NCBI RefSeq assembly: GCF_900156675.1
Contig: NZ_FTOH01000004.1
Span: 129,820-193,819, forward strand
From: Thalassolituus maritimus
GTDB taxonomy: Bacteria; Pseudomonadota; Gammaproteobacteria; Pseudomonadales; Oceanobacteraceae
Direction of reading: 5' to 3'
DNA: 64,000 nucleotides
A program made the translations under genes and the position numbers. Below the pieces are notes generated by a model. It saw only the letters and a list, made by a program, of their open reading frames with translations, did no database searches and had not been told where the DNA came from. Of the stretch, positions 46,030-55,478 are shown in pieces. The stretch's first letter is position 1. Each line of letters starts with the position of its first letter.

Positions 46030-47409
46030 ATGGCCGCGCGTAAATCCGATACCAAACTGTACGTTATCGACACCAATGTTCTGATTCATGATCCAGCAGC
46101 GATTCTGAACTTCGAAGAACATCAGGTCGTTATCCCTATGACAGTTCTGGAGGAGCTGGATAAACTCAAGATGGGCAAGGCATCCATCGCGACCGACTGC
46201 CGGGAGGCGATAAGGCAGATAGACCGCATCATCGGAGACGCTTCTCCGACAGAGATTGCCAAGGGCATACCAATTGAGCGTCCCGATGGTGATTACCAGG
46301 GCCACTTCTCAATACTGCTAGACACCTTCCAGACTCCCAGCCGCGCACTTCCTGACGACCTCAACGACAACAAGATCATCAACAGCCTGGTGACACTTCA
46401 GGAGAAATATCCAAACCGTGAGACCATCCTGATTACTAAAGACATTAATATGCGCCTGAAAGCGCGAGGCTGTGGTGTAGGCGCTCAGGACTACCAGAAT
46501 GACCAACTCCTTTCTGATGTCTCTCTTCTTGAAACCGGTTATCACCACGTCGACGGCTCGTTCTGGGAAACACAGGAGCGGGTCGAAACTTTCCACGATG
46601 AGACAGGTACCTACCACCGGATTCCATTGAACCAGCTTCCGGATGATATGGTGATCAACCGCTTCATCTCGGACGACAAAGGCTTTATTGGTAAGGTCCA
46701 CCAGATCGGAGAAGAGGCAGCACTCATCAAAGACTTCCCCAAAGAACAATTGATGCAGACAAGTGCCTGGGGGCTCAAGCCAAGAGATACCGCCCAGGCA
46801 ATGGCGCTTAACCTGCTCCTCGACCCAGACATTCACCTTGTTACATTATCGGGGCAGGCCGGCTCAGGTAAAACGATTCTGGCGTTGGCAGCAGCGATTG
46901 AGATGACCGTCGCAACCGGGCAATTCCGTCGTATTATCGCCACCCGGAGTACTCGCGGCCTCGATGAGGATATTGGCTTCCTGCCAGGTACCGAAGCAGA
47001 AAAGATGGAGCCGTGGCTGGGCGCAATCACCGACAACCTCGAAGCACTCCATTGTGATGATGAAAACGCGACCAGCAGCGTCGACTACATTCTGCAGAAG
47101 GTACCGCTGCAGTTTAAATCACTGAATTACATCCGTGGTCGAAGCTTCCAGCACAGTCTGATTCTGATTGACGAGTGTCAGAACCTGACCCCGCATCAAA
47201 TGAAAACCATCATTACCCGCGCAGGCGCTGGAAGTAAGGTAATCTGCCTCGGTAACCTGGCACAGATCGATACCCCCTACCTGAACCCAATCAGTTCAGG
47301 CCTGACGTATCTGATAGAACGCTTCAAGCATTTTCCGCACGGAGGCACCATCCACTTGCAGGGGTCGCCACGCTCAGAACTTGCAGAGTATGCCGAAGCA
47401 CATCTTTGA
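46030..47409 (+). CDS. PIN-PhoH fusion protein (PhoH2 family ATPase)
   Basis: A 459-residue cytoplasmic protein. Residues about 1-145 form a PIN RNase domain with YVIDTNVLIHDP and later LITKDINMRLKARG, the acidic triad positions. The PhoH ATPase (about 245-455) has Walker A SGQAGSGKTILALA, Walker B LILIDECQNLTPHQ and the downstream GNLAQIDTPYLNPISSGLTYLIERF. PhoH2 proteins are reported as RNA helicase/RNases. Single gene with its own terminator. Confidence 0.93.
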   Translation: MAARKSDTKLYVIDTNVLIHDPAAILNFEEHQVVIPMTVLEELDKLKMGKASIATDCREAIRQIDRIIGDASPTEIAKGIPIERPDGDYQGHFSILLDTFQTPSRALPDDLNDNKIINSLVTLQEKYPNRETILITKDINMRLKARGCGVGAQDYQNDQLLSDVSLLETGYHHVDGSFWETQERVETFHDETGTYHRIPLNQLPDDMVINRFISDDKGFIGKVHQIGEEAALIKDFPKEQLMQTSAWGLKPRDTAQAMALNLLLDPDIHLVTLSGQAGSGKTILALAAAIEMTVATGQFRRIIATRSTRGLDEDIGFLPGTEAEKMEPWLGAITDNLEALHCDDENATSSVDYILQKVPLQFKSLNYIRGRSFQHSLILIDECQNLTPHQMKTIITRAGAGSKVICLGNLAQIDTPYLNPISSGLTYLIERFKHFPHGGTIHLQGSPRSELAEYAEAHL

Positions 47410-47438
47410 CGCGTCCCTTACCCTGAACTATAAACAGT

Positions 47439-47466
47439 AGAGGGCCTTTGGCCCTCTTACTTTTTA
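47439..47466 (+). terminator. Terminator after phoH2
   Basis: AGAGGGCC-ttt-GGCCCTCT followed by TACTTTTTAT: an 8-bp stem, 30 bases after the stop. Confidence 0.85.
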
Positions 47467-47493
47467 TACACAATCAGGTCATGGATAAGGATT

Positions 47494-47919
47494 ATGAGAT
47501 ATCTGCTCGCATGTATGTTACTGAGCGTTTTTATGCCCGCAATCGCAGCGGATGAAGAACCAGTAGAGAAAATCTACGAACTTGAGTTTGAAACCGACTC
47601 CAGCTGGGCAAGTATCGAAATTCGTGACGACGCTGTGTTCGTAAATGCTCCCGCCGACAGCGCTATGAGCATTACAGCCAAAGATGGGCTGCGTGCGTAC
47701 AACATATCCCCAAAGAAGATATATCTCAGAGCGAAGTCGCGTGGCGTAGTGAATATGAACCTGTTCGTACGTTCAAAGAATAACGTACTTGGTCTGACGC
47801 TATGCAAAGGGTCACGTAACAGCTACAGCTGGATTAAGTCAGATGAATCTCGCCAGAAAAATGACCTGAAAGAACCTGACCACTGCGAACAGCACGCACT
47901 GGTACTCAATCTGTTCTGA
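47494..47919 (+). CDS. Small exported protein of unknown function
   Basis: A 141-residue protein with a signal peptide (MRYLLACMLLSVFMPAIAA, cleaved about residue 19). The rest is a beta-rich domain with ISPKKIYLRAKSRGVVNMNL and two Cys (about 103 and 130) that may pair. I recognise no family. AAGGAT before the ATG serves as ribosome-binding site. It is convergent with the 81-residue gene at 47983. Confidence 0.7.
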   Translation: MRYLLACMLLSVFMPAIAADEEPVEKIYELEFETDSSWASIEIRDDAVFVNAPADSAMSITAKDGLRAYNISPKKIYLRAKSRGVVNMNLFVRSKNNVLGLTLCKGSRNSYSWIKSDESRQKNDLKEPDHCEQHALVLNLF

Positions 47920-47982
47920 TTACAACTCATTTTCCGGACGGTCAGCGCGAATACGAATCAACTGGCCGCCCGGGAGAGTATC

Positions 47983-48228
47983 TCAGTGACGAAGAATGTC
48001 TTCCGTGAAGTCACCTTTAAACATTGGAATTTCGTGAAGCTCCTTCTCTCCCTCCATACCGAAGTACATCCGGCTGTCTTCCGGCGGAAAGACCTTAAGG
48101 TTTGATTGCTTACTGATCAAACGCTCTCCATGCATCATGTCTTTCAATTTCAGGTAGATTTCTTCGTAGCTATCACCTTTAAGCTCGATTTCAACCTCAG
48201 TAGTAAAACGGAACGACATTTTAGCCAT
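47983..48228 (-). CDS. Small conserved-looking hypothetical protein (81 residues)
   Basis: A cytoplasmic protein with no signal peptide. The first 40 residues (FRFTTEVEIELKGDSYEEIYLKLKDMM) read as strand-helix. The rest is charged and ends with MFKGDFTEDILRH. The codon pattern and an AGGAGA ribosome-binding site six bases upstream of the ATG support a real gene. Family not recognised. Confidence 0.72.
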   Translation of the reverse strand: MAKMSFRFTTEVEIELKGDSYEEIYLKLKDMMHGERLISKQSNLKVFPPEDSRMYFGMEGEKELHEIPMFKGDFTEDILRH

Positions 48229-48388
48229 GGCGATTCTCCTGAATACATCTTCTTGGATACTGCCTCAGGCTAGTCGGTTTTCGATCATCCAAAAGTAAAA
48301 TTTGTCTCAGTATGCCGAATTAAACTGAACGACCCTACTGCCAAAACCCTCTGGAATAAAGGATACATAAACGGCCACTACAGCGTTT

Positions 48389-49954
48389 TCAATCGGTCAC
48401 AGACAGAAGGTGTCGTGATTCTTCAGCAAACCCGGTGCCGACTTCCGCGTAGTAGTTGAAAACAACATCTACTCCGAGGTCGAGGAGTTGATTTCTTTCG
48501 TCTTCGTAGCGGGCGACGGCCGCTGTTTTTCCCTGATAACCAGCGATCTTCATCATCTGCAATGTCGCCAACATTTCCTGTTGAGAGGGCAGTGCCAGCA
48601 TGACCAGACGGATATCGCAGTGGGATGCCTGCTGCCAGAACTCAAGGTCGTCCGCATCGCCAGAAATGACATTAAATGACTCACTACGCAGTTTTTCCGC
48701 CCGGTCTGTATCAGATTCGAGCCCCCACGCGCTTGAGGTATCACTACCATGGAGTGCCTGATAGGCTCCCTTACCTACCCGCCCCATACCGACAATGAGC
48801 ACATCAAATGATGCTGGCAACTTCAGCGACTGGTGCGCCCCTTCACGCTCAAATCGATTTATCGTTTTATACATGCGGGCGTAAATAGAGTGCGCCCGAC
48901 GGAAAAGCACAGTGCTGATAAGGAATGAAACCGACATAGCCAGGGCGATCATCACCAGCCATTCCTCACCTAACCAGGACTGTTTAACGCCCATATCAGC
49001 GACAATAAGACCAAACTCACTGTAGTTACTGAGAGCCAGCGCAGTCAGGTACGCTGTCCGGCCCGACAATCCAAAAATAATAAACGTGAAATAGAAGAGT
49101 ACGAATTTAATCACGAGCAAGAGCGTCAGCCCTGCCGTTACATACAGCATCTCAAGTGTGGGCAACGCAGCGAAACCGATGGATAAGAAAAACCCAATAA
49201 GGAACAGATCCTTAAAGCTCATCAGTGTTTTATAGAGTTCCGAAGACTTATTGTGCCCAGCGACGAGTACACCTAGGATCAGAGCGCCAAGGTCTCCTTT
49301 TACACCCAGGGCATCAAACAGCTCGTAGCCTCCTAGCGCAAGAAACAGCCCCGTCAGCGGCAGCAATTCACCATGACCTGAACGCTCCATGACCCAGTAA
49401 AGCGCCGGCCGAAGCAAAGGTAACAGGAACAGCGCCAGTGCCCATTCATCCGGTACTTTGCCGGTGGCTGCAACCAGAAAAACTACCGCAACAATATCCT
49501 GAACAATAAGGATGCCCAGTGCCAGGCGCCCATGGCGGACTTTCAGTTCAGAAGCCTCTTCGAGCATTTTGACGACGGCCACTGTCGATGAAAAACTCAG
49601 AGCAAATGCGACCAGCGCCGCCGTTACCAGATCCACTTCAAACGCCTGGCTTAACCCCAGCCAGGTCGGCACAGGCAAGGCCGCTATACCGAGGAGGATC
49701 CAAGTGCCGCTCTGCACAAGCGTGCCACCCCATACTTCTTTGCGGATGAGAGTACGAATGTCCAGTTTCAGGCCAATAGTAAACAGCATCAAGGTGATAC
49801 CCAGAGACGCCAACTCATCGAGCAGAGGCGTAGCCTCTCGCCCCAGTGCGTTAAGAACGAAACCGGCAATCAGAAATCCGATTAACGGTGGCAAGCTGAA
49901 CTGTCGCGCCACCAGACCAAACACAAATGCAATCAGAATCCAGAGGAAATCCAT
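48389..49954 (-). CDS. CPA2-family cation:proton antiporter with TrkA-N domain
   Basis: A 521-residue inner-membrane protein. About 12 helices come first, including LIGFLIAGFVLNALG and ALSFSSTVAVVKMLEEASEL (the latter close to the KefB/YbaL ion site), and GVKGDLGALILGVLVAGH. From about 390 a cytoplasmic TrkA-N/RCK domain has FDVLIVGMGRVGKGAYQAL and the acidic end of strand 2. It is likely a K+/H+ or Na+/H+ exchanger. It is a single gene, 38 bases after the larger gene on the same strand. Confidence 0.9.
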   Translation of the reverse strand: MDFLWILIAFVFGLVARQFSLPPLIGFLIAGFVLNALGREATPLLDELASLGITLMLFTIGLKLDIRTLIRKEVWGGTLVQSGTWILLGIAALPVPTWLGLSQAFEVDLVTAALVAFALSFSSTVAVVKMLEEASELKVRHGRLALGILIVQDIVAVVFLVAATGKVPDEWALALFLLPLLRPALYWVMERSGHGELLPLTGLFLALGGYELFDALGVKGDLGALILGVLVAGHNKSSELYKTLMSFKDLFLIGFFLSIGFAALPTLEMLYVTAGLTLLLVIKFVLFYFTFIIFGLSGRTAYLTALALSNYSEFGLIVADMGVKQSWLGEEWLVMIALAMSVSFLISTVLFRRAHSIYARMYKTINRFEREGAHQSLKLPASFDVLIVGMGRVGKGAYQALHGSDTSSAWGLESDTDRAEKLRSESFNVISGDADDLEFWQQASHCDIRLVMLALPSQQEMLATLQMMKIAGYQGKTAAVARYEDERNQLLDLGVDVVFNYYAEVGTGFAEESRHLLSVTD

Positions 49955-49992
49955 AAGTTGTCTCTACATTTCACCGGAGAATATGGCGGTGA

Positions 49993-52776
49993 CTAAAAAG
50001 CCGCCTGTATACCGAAATATCCCTGGGTCTCAGATCCGATGCCCTGAATCCCCTGAGCAACACCAATCACTACTGGCACCAGCGCCCTATACCCAATAAT
50101 ACTGTTCAAACGCAACTCTGCCCCGGTGCCCACCATAGGATCAGGATCATCCGATTCCGTCCAGGCTCGCCCACGCTCGAGAAATACGCGTAGCTCCACA
50201 TCATCCAAGCCTAACGGCCAGATGCTCCAGTTGTCATTGATAGAACTCAACTGGGCCGCATAGACCAGTCGCTCGCGGTCGTAGTAGCGCCCAAGCTGAT
50301 TGCCTGCATCGAATCCGCGAAGGCTGAGTTGCTCCCGCCCAAAGAGAGAATAGTCTTCCTGTGGCGGCAGACCACCGAGCTGCCATCCAGGTGCATCGTC
50401 AGATGCAAACCCTGCATTCAGCGAGAACGTCAGAGACTGACGCCCCGGCAGATCGAACATATAGCTAAACCCGGGCTGAACGTGAACACCTGAAAAGTCG
50501 TCGTTAAGCAGAGAAAAATCTTCGGCTATCAACTCGGCCCCACCACCGAAACCTCCGGGAGAATGAAGTAGTCCGCGCTGATCGTTGAACGTCAGTGCGA
50601 GGCCAACACTGTGTCTCTCAGCTGCTCGATCTCCTGAAATCACGACACCAGGTTCCACACTATCGATCGAAATTCGGCGACTGACTAACCCGGAGTGAAG
50701 CCCCAGGCGATCACGCATTGCCTGTATCAACCAGTTTCTCTGAATACGCCACTGCTGATCTTTGAGCACGGTAAATCCGGGCACCGTTTCATTGATATCA
50801 AATAATTCATTCTCGACATCGTAGCCAAAAAGCCAGCGTTGATACTGATAAATCAGAGTCATATCGAAGGCTTTCTGTTCAGTTCCATAGGCGAGATCGA
50901 CCTGGTAGTTATGGCGCCCCAGTGCATCGGTACCGCCGGTACTGAACCCAACGTAGTTTGTATCTTCGGTGCCGTAAAATACAGGTAACCAGTAATGCGG
51001 GCGAAGCGTCGACCATGGTTCATAAGCAGTGGGTTCAGATGCTTCCACCTGATTCAAGCTTATTGCCTGGGTTGTTGCCGCTTCATAAGCTACACCTGCG
51101 CGCGCCAGCGGCAACTCAGTATTTCTCAACAGGAAGCCACCCGCCGTGTATTCCTGTGACCACAGCCGGTCGCCAGTTATCCAGGGGTCAAACGACCTCG
51201 CTACATCGATATCATCAGAAGCCAACGACAACGCACTACCGTTCTGCCACTCATAAATTCCGAATTCCCCTGAGTAATCCGCGATAAACAGAAGCCGATC
51301 GTCGGCTGTGAATCTCGGTTTCGCCTCGTTTGCCGCCGAATCTGTCAGCAAGGTCCAGTCGCTGTCAGCGACATCCTTACTGGCTAACTCCCAGGATCGT
51401 CCCGGAGTTTTAAAAGCTGCAATAATTTCAGTGCCGTCACTCTTTATATCAAACGCACCGACGTACTCACCGTACTCGCCACGCCAGAGCAAGGTCTCAG
51501 TGCCATCTTCCGACAGCAACAAGAGATGACTGAAGCCGGCTCTGAAACTCGTGAAAACAAAACCAGAGCCATCCGGCAGCCAGCGCGCATCCGAAACACG
51601 GGCTCCCTGAGTCAAGGGCACCCAGTCCCCCTCATCCAGCAACCAGAGGTCAGCAGAGTAGCGACCGCTTGCATACGTAAGAGCACGCACTGCGATCACA
51701 CGCCCGTCGGGCAGAACATCAATCGAGGTAATGTCTCTGCCGTCGGCTATGTCAGTGCAGTCTGCATCAACGCCAGTGCATCGCTGGAGCACCGGGCGGT
51801 CTTCGTCATCGCTGGCTACGTAATAAACCGCCTGACCATCTGATCCACTTACCTGCTGACGCAAGGTTGTCGCAGGCAGAGTTTCCTCTGAAGAAGCAAG
51901 CGGCGCATTTTCGTCGCCAAACCTCTGCTCCATAGCGAGACGAAATTCAGTCCACAGCATGTCGAAGTCACGACCATAGATACGCCGCGCGGTGCTGTTA
52001 AGCATCAGGTATGGAAATATTTCGCCGCTGTACAGGCTTAGCCACATCTGCAGCTTTTCCTCACCATAGGTCTGGACCAGATACTCAATAAAGAAGGCGC
52101 CATACAAGTAGTACTGACCGTAGGGCCATTCACGGCTGCTGATCGCCGCTTCACCAAGCGTCGCGAATTCACCACTGCGCACTTCTTCACGCATCTGCAT
52201 TTGATACCAGCTTGATGCCAGGCGACCCGTGCCGGCCTCGTAGTCTGTCTCGAGGTAAACCGCGAGCCCCTCAATCAGCATGGGAGAGATCAGAGAATGT
52301 GGAAAAAAGAACAACACCCGCCCGAATACTGAACGCAGTTTCTCTGGTGCCCCACGGCCCATCTCCATGTGCAGGATATGCACGTACTCATGGCGGATAA
52401 GCAACGCCAGCCAATCGTCGTAGTTCTCAAGACCATTGAGATCATGGGGTGGTGTCAGATAGAGCCTGATTTGCGAAAAAGGAAAGAAGGTCGCCCACCC
52501 GTTTGCGATGTCCTGATCATCAGAGAGCACCAGCTGGGTTCTGGCCGCCGGCGCAGTAGAGAAAAATGGCATCAACTCACGATGCACCTGCTCTGCAATG
52601 TTCAACGAGTGAAGTGCCAGTGCCTCATAGGCGGGATCTGACGCAGGGTAATGAGCATCAAAATGCTCCGAACTGCGTGTCAGCCAACCTTCGGCTCCGG
52701 GGCCATCCCAGGCAACGGGTTCTGCGGTGGCAGTCAAAGGTAATAAAAGAATTAGCAGGAACAAACGACAAAACAT
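49993..52776 (-). CDS. Secreted zinc peptidase - beta propeller - outer-membrane barrel protein
   Basis: A 927-residue protein from the ATG at 52776, with GGAAGG six bases upstream; an upstream in-frame ATG would put 82 extra residues before the signal peptide. A signal peptide (1-19) leads to a gluzincin-type peptidase with H129-E-Y-V-H133 and E169 in LIEGLAVYLETD. Residues about 300-620 hold WD40/TolB-type propeller phrases such as ITSIDVLPDGRVIAV, DARWLPDGSGFVFTSF and KPRFTADDRLLFIADYSG. Residues about 650-927 form a beta barrel ending GYFGIQAAF, with LSLRGFDAGNQLG typical of the Omp85 surface-antigen fold. The target of the protease is unknown. Confidence 0.82.
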   Translation of the reverse strand: MFCRLFLLILLLPLTATAEPVAWDGPGAEGWLTRSSEHFDAHYPASDPAYEALALHSLNIAEQVHRELMPFFSTAPAARTQLVLSDDQDIANGWATFFPFSQIRLYLTPPHDLNGLENYDDWLALLIRHEYVHILHMEMGRGAPEKLRSVFGRVLFFFPHSLISPMLIEGLAVYLETDYEAGTGRLASSWYQMQMREEVRSGEFATLGEAAISSREWPYGQYYLYGAFFIEYLVQTYGEEKLQMWLSLYSGEIFPYLMLNSTARRIYGRDFDMLWTEFRLAMEQRFGDENAPLASSEETLPATTLRQQVSGSDGQAVYYVASDDEDRPVLQRCTGVDADCTDIADGRDITSIDVLPDGRVIAVRALTYASGRYSADLWLLDEGDWVPLTQGARVSDARWLPDGSGFVFTSFRAGFSHLLLLSEDGTETLLWRGEYGEYVGAFDIKSDGTEIIAAFKTPGRSWELASKDVADSDWTLLTDSAANEAKPRFTADDRLLFIADYSGEFGIYEWQNGSALSLASDDIDVARSFDPWITGDRLWSQEYTAGGFLLRNTELPLARAGVAYEAATTQAISLNQVEASEPTAYEPWSTLRPHYWLPVFYGTEDTNYVGFSTGGTDALGRHNYQVDLAYGTEQKAFDMTLIYQYQRWLFGYDVENELFDINETVPGFTVLKDQQWRIQRNWLIQAMRDRLGLHSGLVSRRISIDSVEPGVVISGDRAAERHSVGLALTFNDQRGLLHSPGGFGGGAELIAEDFSLLNDDFSGVHVQPGFSYMFDLPGRQSLTFSLNAGFASDDAPGWQLGGLPPQEDYSLFGREQLSLRGFDAGNQLGRYYDRERLVYAAQLSSINDNWSIWPLGLDDVELRVFLERGRAWTESDDPDPMVGTGAELRLNSIIGYRALVPVVIGVAQGIQGIGSETQGYFGIQAAF

Positions 52777-52893
52777 AATCAGCCTTCCATGAAGAGTCAC
52801 GTCATCATATCCGAGTCTTATGACTCCGCAAGGTGTATTGGCTGGTCGTCTGCCGTAAACTGCGCGCTTTGACTTCTCTGCCGGAATCACGCG

Positions 52894-53706
52894 ATGGAAC
52901 TTGATTTTATTTACGAAGATGAGCATCTGGTTGCCATCAATAAACCCAGCGGCCTGCTGGTTCACCGCAGCGAAATCGATCGTCATGAAACTGCGTTCGC
53001 ACTGCAATTGGTGCGCAATCAACTAGGCCAACGAGTTTATCCTGTACACAGACTCGATAAACCGACGTCTGGTGTTCTGGTCTTCGCACGTCAACCTGAA
53101 ACCGCCAGCCTGGTCGTGGAACAATGGCGCCAGCGCGATGTAGAAAAGCACTACCTGGCTATTGTCCGTGGTTATATGCCTGAATTCACCCATCTCGACT
53201 ACGCCATGTCCCCACCTGTCGACAAGTATGCGAAGCATGAGCGTATCAAGCCGCCACAGGAAGCCATTACAGATTTCACCTCACTCGCTCAGGTCGAGAT
53301 ACCCGTCGCCATTGATAAGTACCCGCAATCGCGATATTCGTTAATTGACTGTCGTCCTCACACCGGGCGAAAGCATCAGATACGCCGGCACCTGAAACAC
53401 CTAAGTCATCCCATTATTGGTGATGCACGCTACGGAAAAGGACGCCACTCACGATACTTCCGAGACTATATGGATGCACCGCGGTTACTTCTTCATGCCT
53501 GGTCACTCGAGATGAACCACCCCTACACAGGTGAGCTTCTGACCCTGATCGCACGGCCGGATCGAATCATGCGTCAACTTTTCGACCGCTTCGAATGGAA
53601 CCTGGCCTTACCGGAATCATTGCAGTCAGAGCTCCAACACCCTCCGCACCCCTCTATGGATGCCTTCTTACTCCCTCCGGAGCTCCGAAACCCAGAGAAA
53701 CCGTGA
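52894..53706 (+). CDS. truC: tRNA pseudouridine(65) synthase TruC-type (RluA family)
   Basis: A 270-residue RluA-family pseudouridine synthase. The catalytic motif is H-R-L-D in YPVHRLDKPTSGVLVFA, with later SLIDCRPHTGRKHQIRRHLKHLSHPIIGDARYG. The short N-terminus without an S4 domain and the start DFIYEDEHLVAINKPSGLLVHR fit TruC (260 residues in E. coli). It acts on uridine 65 of certain tRNAs in the family. It is divergent from the peptidase-barrel gene across 117 bases. Confidence 0.92.
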   Translation: MELDFIYEDEHLVAINKPSGLLVHRSEIDRHETAFALQLVRNQLGQRVYPVHRLDKPTSGVLVFARQPETASLVVEQWRQRDVEKHYLAIVRGYMPEFTHLDYAMSPPVDKYAKHERIKPPQEAITDFTSLAQVEIPVAIDKYPQSRYSLIDCRPHTGRKHQIRRHLKHLSHPIIGDARYGKGRHSRYFRDYMDAPRLLLHAWSLEMNHPYTGELLTLIARPDRIMRQLFDRFEWNLALPESLQSELQHPPHPSMDAFLLPPELRNPEKP

Positions 53707-53731
53707 CCTGCGCACGGTTACCCACACTTTC

Positions 53732-54411
53732 TGTGGATAACTTTATGGATAAGTTTTTTAAAAGTGGCTGGAACCCGCATGAAACAAGGGGTGCTGTCAT
53801 TTTGCTGAAAAAATTAACAGTAAATTTTTCTATATAAATCAGCAACTTATAGATTGACAACTCTATCGATAAGAAATTGACGCTATCCTGTCAGTCCTGT
53901 GACGCCATCGTATTTTGGTGTGAATAACAAGTTTCAAATAGTTTTCGACTGTCAACACCCGAACACAGGTTTTAGAGCTTTTTTTTGAAAAAATGTCGCA
54001 GTTTGTCCCTGTTAAGTTTCCCACAATTTCTGTGGATAACTTTGTGAGTAATAATTTAAAAACTCATTCCAGCCCAGATAAAATGGGCATAACACTTAGA
54101 TTGTATGTTTTTTGAACAAGTAAAAAACCTATATTTTTCAATGACTTATGAAAATCAATAGATACTTTCATATTTTCTACGCCAGATTGACACATTTATT
54201 CGGCCACTATTGAAGATGTGCATAACAACGCACCAAAATAAACCCAGACGCACTGAAAAAACCCTCAAAGGGTCGTTGACATTCGCTTTTCAGGTTAAAC
54301 CATCGCGTCAACCGGGAAGAGCACGCAAAGCTTCCTTTCTGGACAACTATCAGAACAATTTGTGGATAACTCACTCCAAACCCTATGCCTCCTGACGTCA
54401 GGTTATTCACA
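53732..54411. other. DnaA-box cluster in AT-rich DNA (origin-like region)
   Basis: Six 9-mers fit TTATNCACA. On the minus strand they are 53732-53740, 54031-54039 and 54361-54369 (each an exact TTATCCACA) and 53919-53927 and 54217-54225 (N = T and G). On the plus strand there is 54403-54411. A weaker TATGGATAA is at 53744-53752. Boxes 1 and 3, and 2 and 4, are both about 299 bases apart, and the first pair shares more sequence (CCCACA, TTTCTGTGGATAACTTT). AT-rich tracts at 53800-53880 and 54100-54180 could unwind. The whole 53707-54438 stretch has no convincing gene. Known gammaproteobacterial origins lie elsewhere (near mnmG or dnaA), so this may be an origin, a DnaA-titration site or a reactivation site. 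Confidence 0.65.
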
Positions 54412-54438
54412 AGAGGTATGTGATCGAAGTGGGGGCGT

Positions 54439-54463
54439 AAAAAAACCCGCCGAAGCGGGTTTC
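54439..54463 (-). terminator. Rho-independent terminator of dsbC
   Basis: On the minus strand ACCCGC-ttcg-GCGGGT is followed by TTTTTTA: a 6-bp stem with a UUCG-type tetraloop and a good T-tract, 28 bases after the dsbC stop. Confidence 0.92.
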
Positions 54464-54490
54464 TAAGATGGTGCATTAACAATGCATCGC

Positions 54491-55348
54491 TTATATACCG
54501 AGTCGCTCTGCAAGCTTATCTGCTTCCATATACCCCGGTATCAGCTGGCCATCCGAAGTGACAATAGCGGGGGTACCGCCTACACCAATGGCACGACCCA
54601 GATTGTATTGTGCTGCGACCGGAGACTCGCAGGAAACCGAGGACACCAACGACTGCATTTCACCGCGCTTCTCATCAAATGACTTCATGGCAGACTCTCT
54701 GTCAGATCCGGAAGCATTCCGTACACGACTATAAGCACCAGACAGTTCGCCCTGCAATGATTTGATTTCTGTCATAGCGTCAGCACGATCATCCTCGTCC
54801 TGGCACCATACGTAATTCACTTTACTGTATGACTCGGTGTAACCACCCGTCTGATCAAAAATACCCGCGCGCGGATACGCGAGGTAACGGACAGTTATAC
54901 CCTTCGCATTGATATCGTCCATTTCGCGATGGAGCTTCTGGCAATAGCCACAATCAATGTCCGTAAACACATTAATGACTGCCTTCTCATCTCCCTTCGC
55001 AGGAAATACGACCGTATCAGCATCGGGAATGGATGCCATTTCTTTCTTGCGTAACGTCACTTTGCGCAGGTCACTGACGTTATCCAGCCCGCCCTCACTG
55101 AATTTGTACAGGGTGTTCTGATAGATGAGGTAGTTGAGGTCAGGCGTCATATGCATTAAAGACCCATCGATCATAACCACTTCATAAATCTGACCATCGC
55201 CCAGTGATACCACCTCGGTGACATCAGCCCGCGGGCCAAGCACTTCCTTCATCTTGGCTTCGATGGTTTCTTTCAGCTTCGCATTGTCAGCGAGAGCCGG
55301 CGCACTCATCAGCATGGCTGCGACCAGTGCGGTCAATGTCTTTTTCAT
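54491..55348 (-). CDS. dsbC: Periplasmic thiol:disulfide isomerase DsbC-type
   Basis: DsbC reshuffles wrong disulfides in the periplasm. From the ATG at 55348 (AGAAGAG seven bases upstream; an earlier ATG at 55399 is less likely) the protein has 285 residues. A signal peptide ends SAPALA, then a dimerisation domain (about 20-80), then the thioredoxin fold with C-G-Y-C in DIDCGYCQKLH and cis-Pro in GVGGTPAIVTSDGQLI. It is 45-50 residues longer than E. coli DsbC. The excess is a helical, charged insertion (IKSLQGELSGAYSRVRNASG onward) before a second Cys region. Confidence 0.93.
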   Translation of the reverse strand: MKKTLTALVAAMLMSAPALADNAKLKETIEAKMKEVLGPRADVTEVVSLGDGQIYEVVMIDGSLMHMTPDLNYLIYQNTLYKFSEGGLDNVSDLRKVTLRKKEMASIPDADTVVFPAKGDEKAVINVFTDIDCGYCQKLHREMDDINAKGITVRYLAYPRAGIFDQTGGYTESYSKVNYVWCQDEDDRADAMTEIKSLQGELSGAYSRVRNASGSDRESAMKSFDEKRGEMQSLVSSVSCESPVAAQYNLGRAIGVGGTPAIVTSDGQLIPGYMEADKLAERLGI

Positions 55349-55426
55349 GTCTTTGCTCTTCTGCATTCGTATGTGACTTTCACTTATCAGGCTGACCATA
55401 ACAGGAATATGTATCTGTCACGCACA

Positions 55427-55453
55427 AAAAAACGGGCACACGGCCCGTTTTTC
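55427..55453. terminator. Terminator after rplS (bidirectional)
   Basis: ACGGGC-acacg-GCCCGT lies between AAAAAA and TTTTT, so a 6-bp stem with T-tracts on both strands. It ends the rpsP-rplS operon 26 bases after the rplS stop. Confidence 0.9.
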
Positions 55454-55478
55454 GGTAAAGAAAGGTATTCCCGGAGGA

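Noticed and set aside
45761-46084. 107-residue reading frame before phoH2
   Set aside because: It overlaps the phoH2 start in another frame, has no convincing ribosome-binding site, and its composition is not protein-like.
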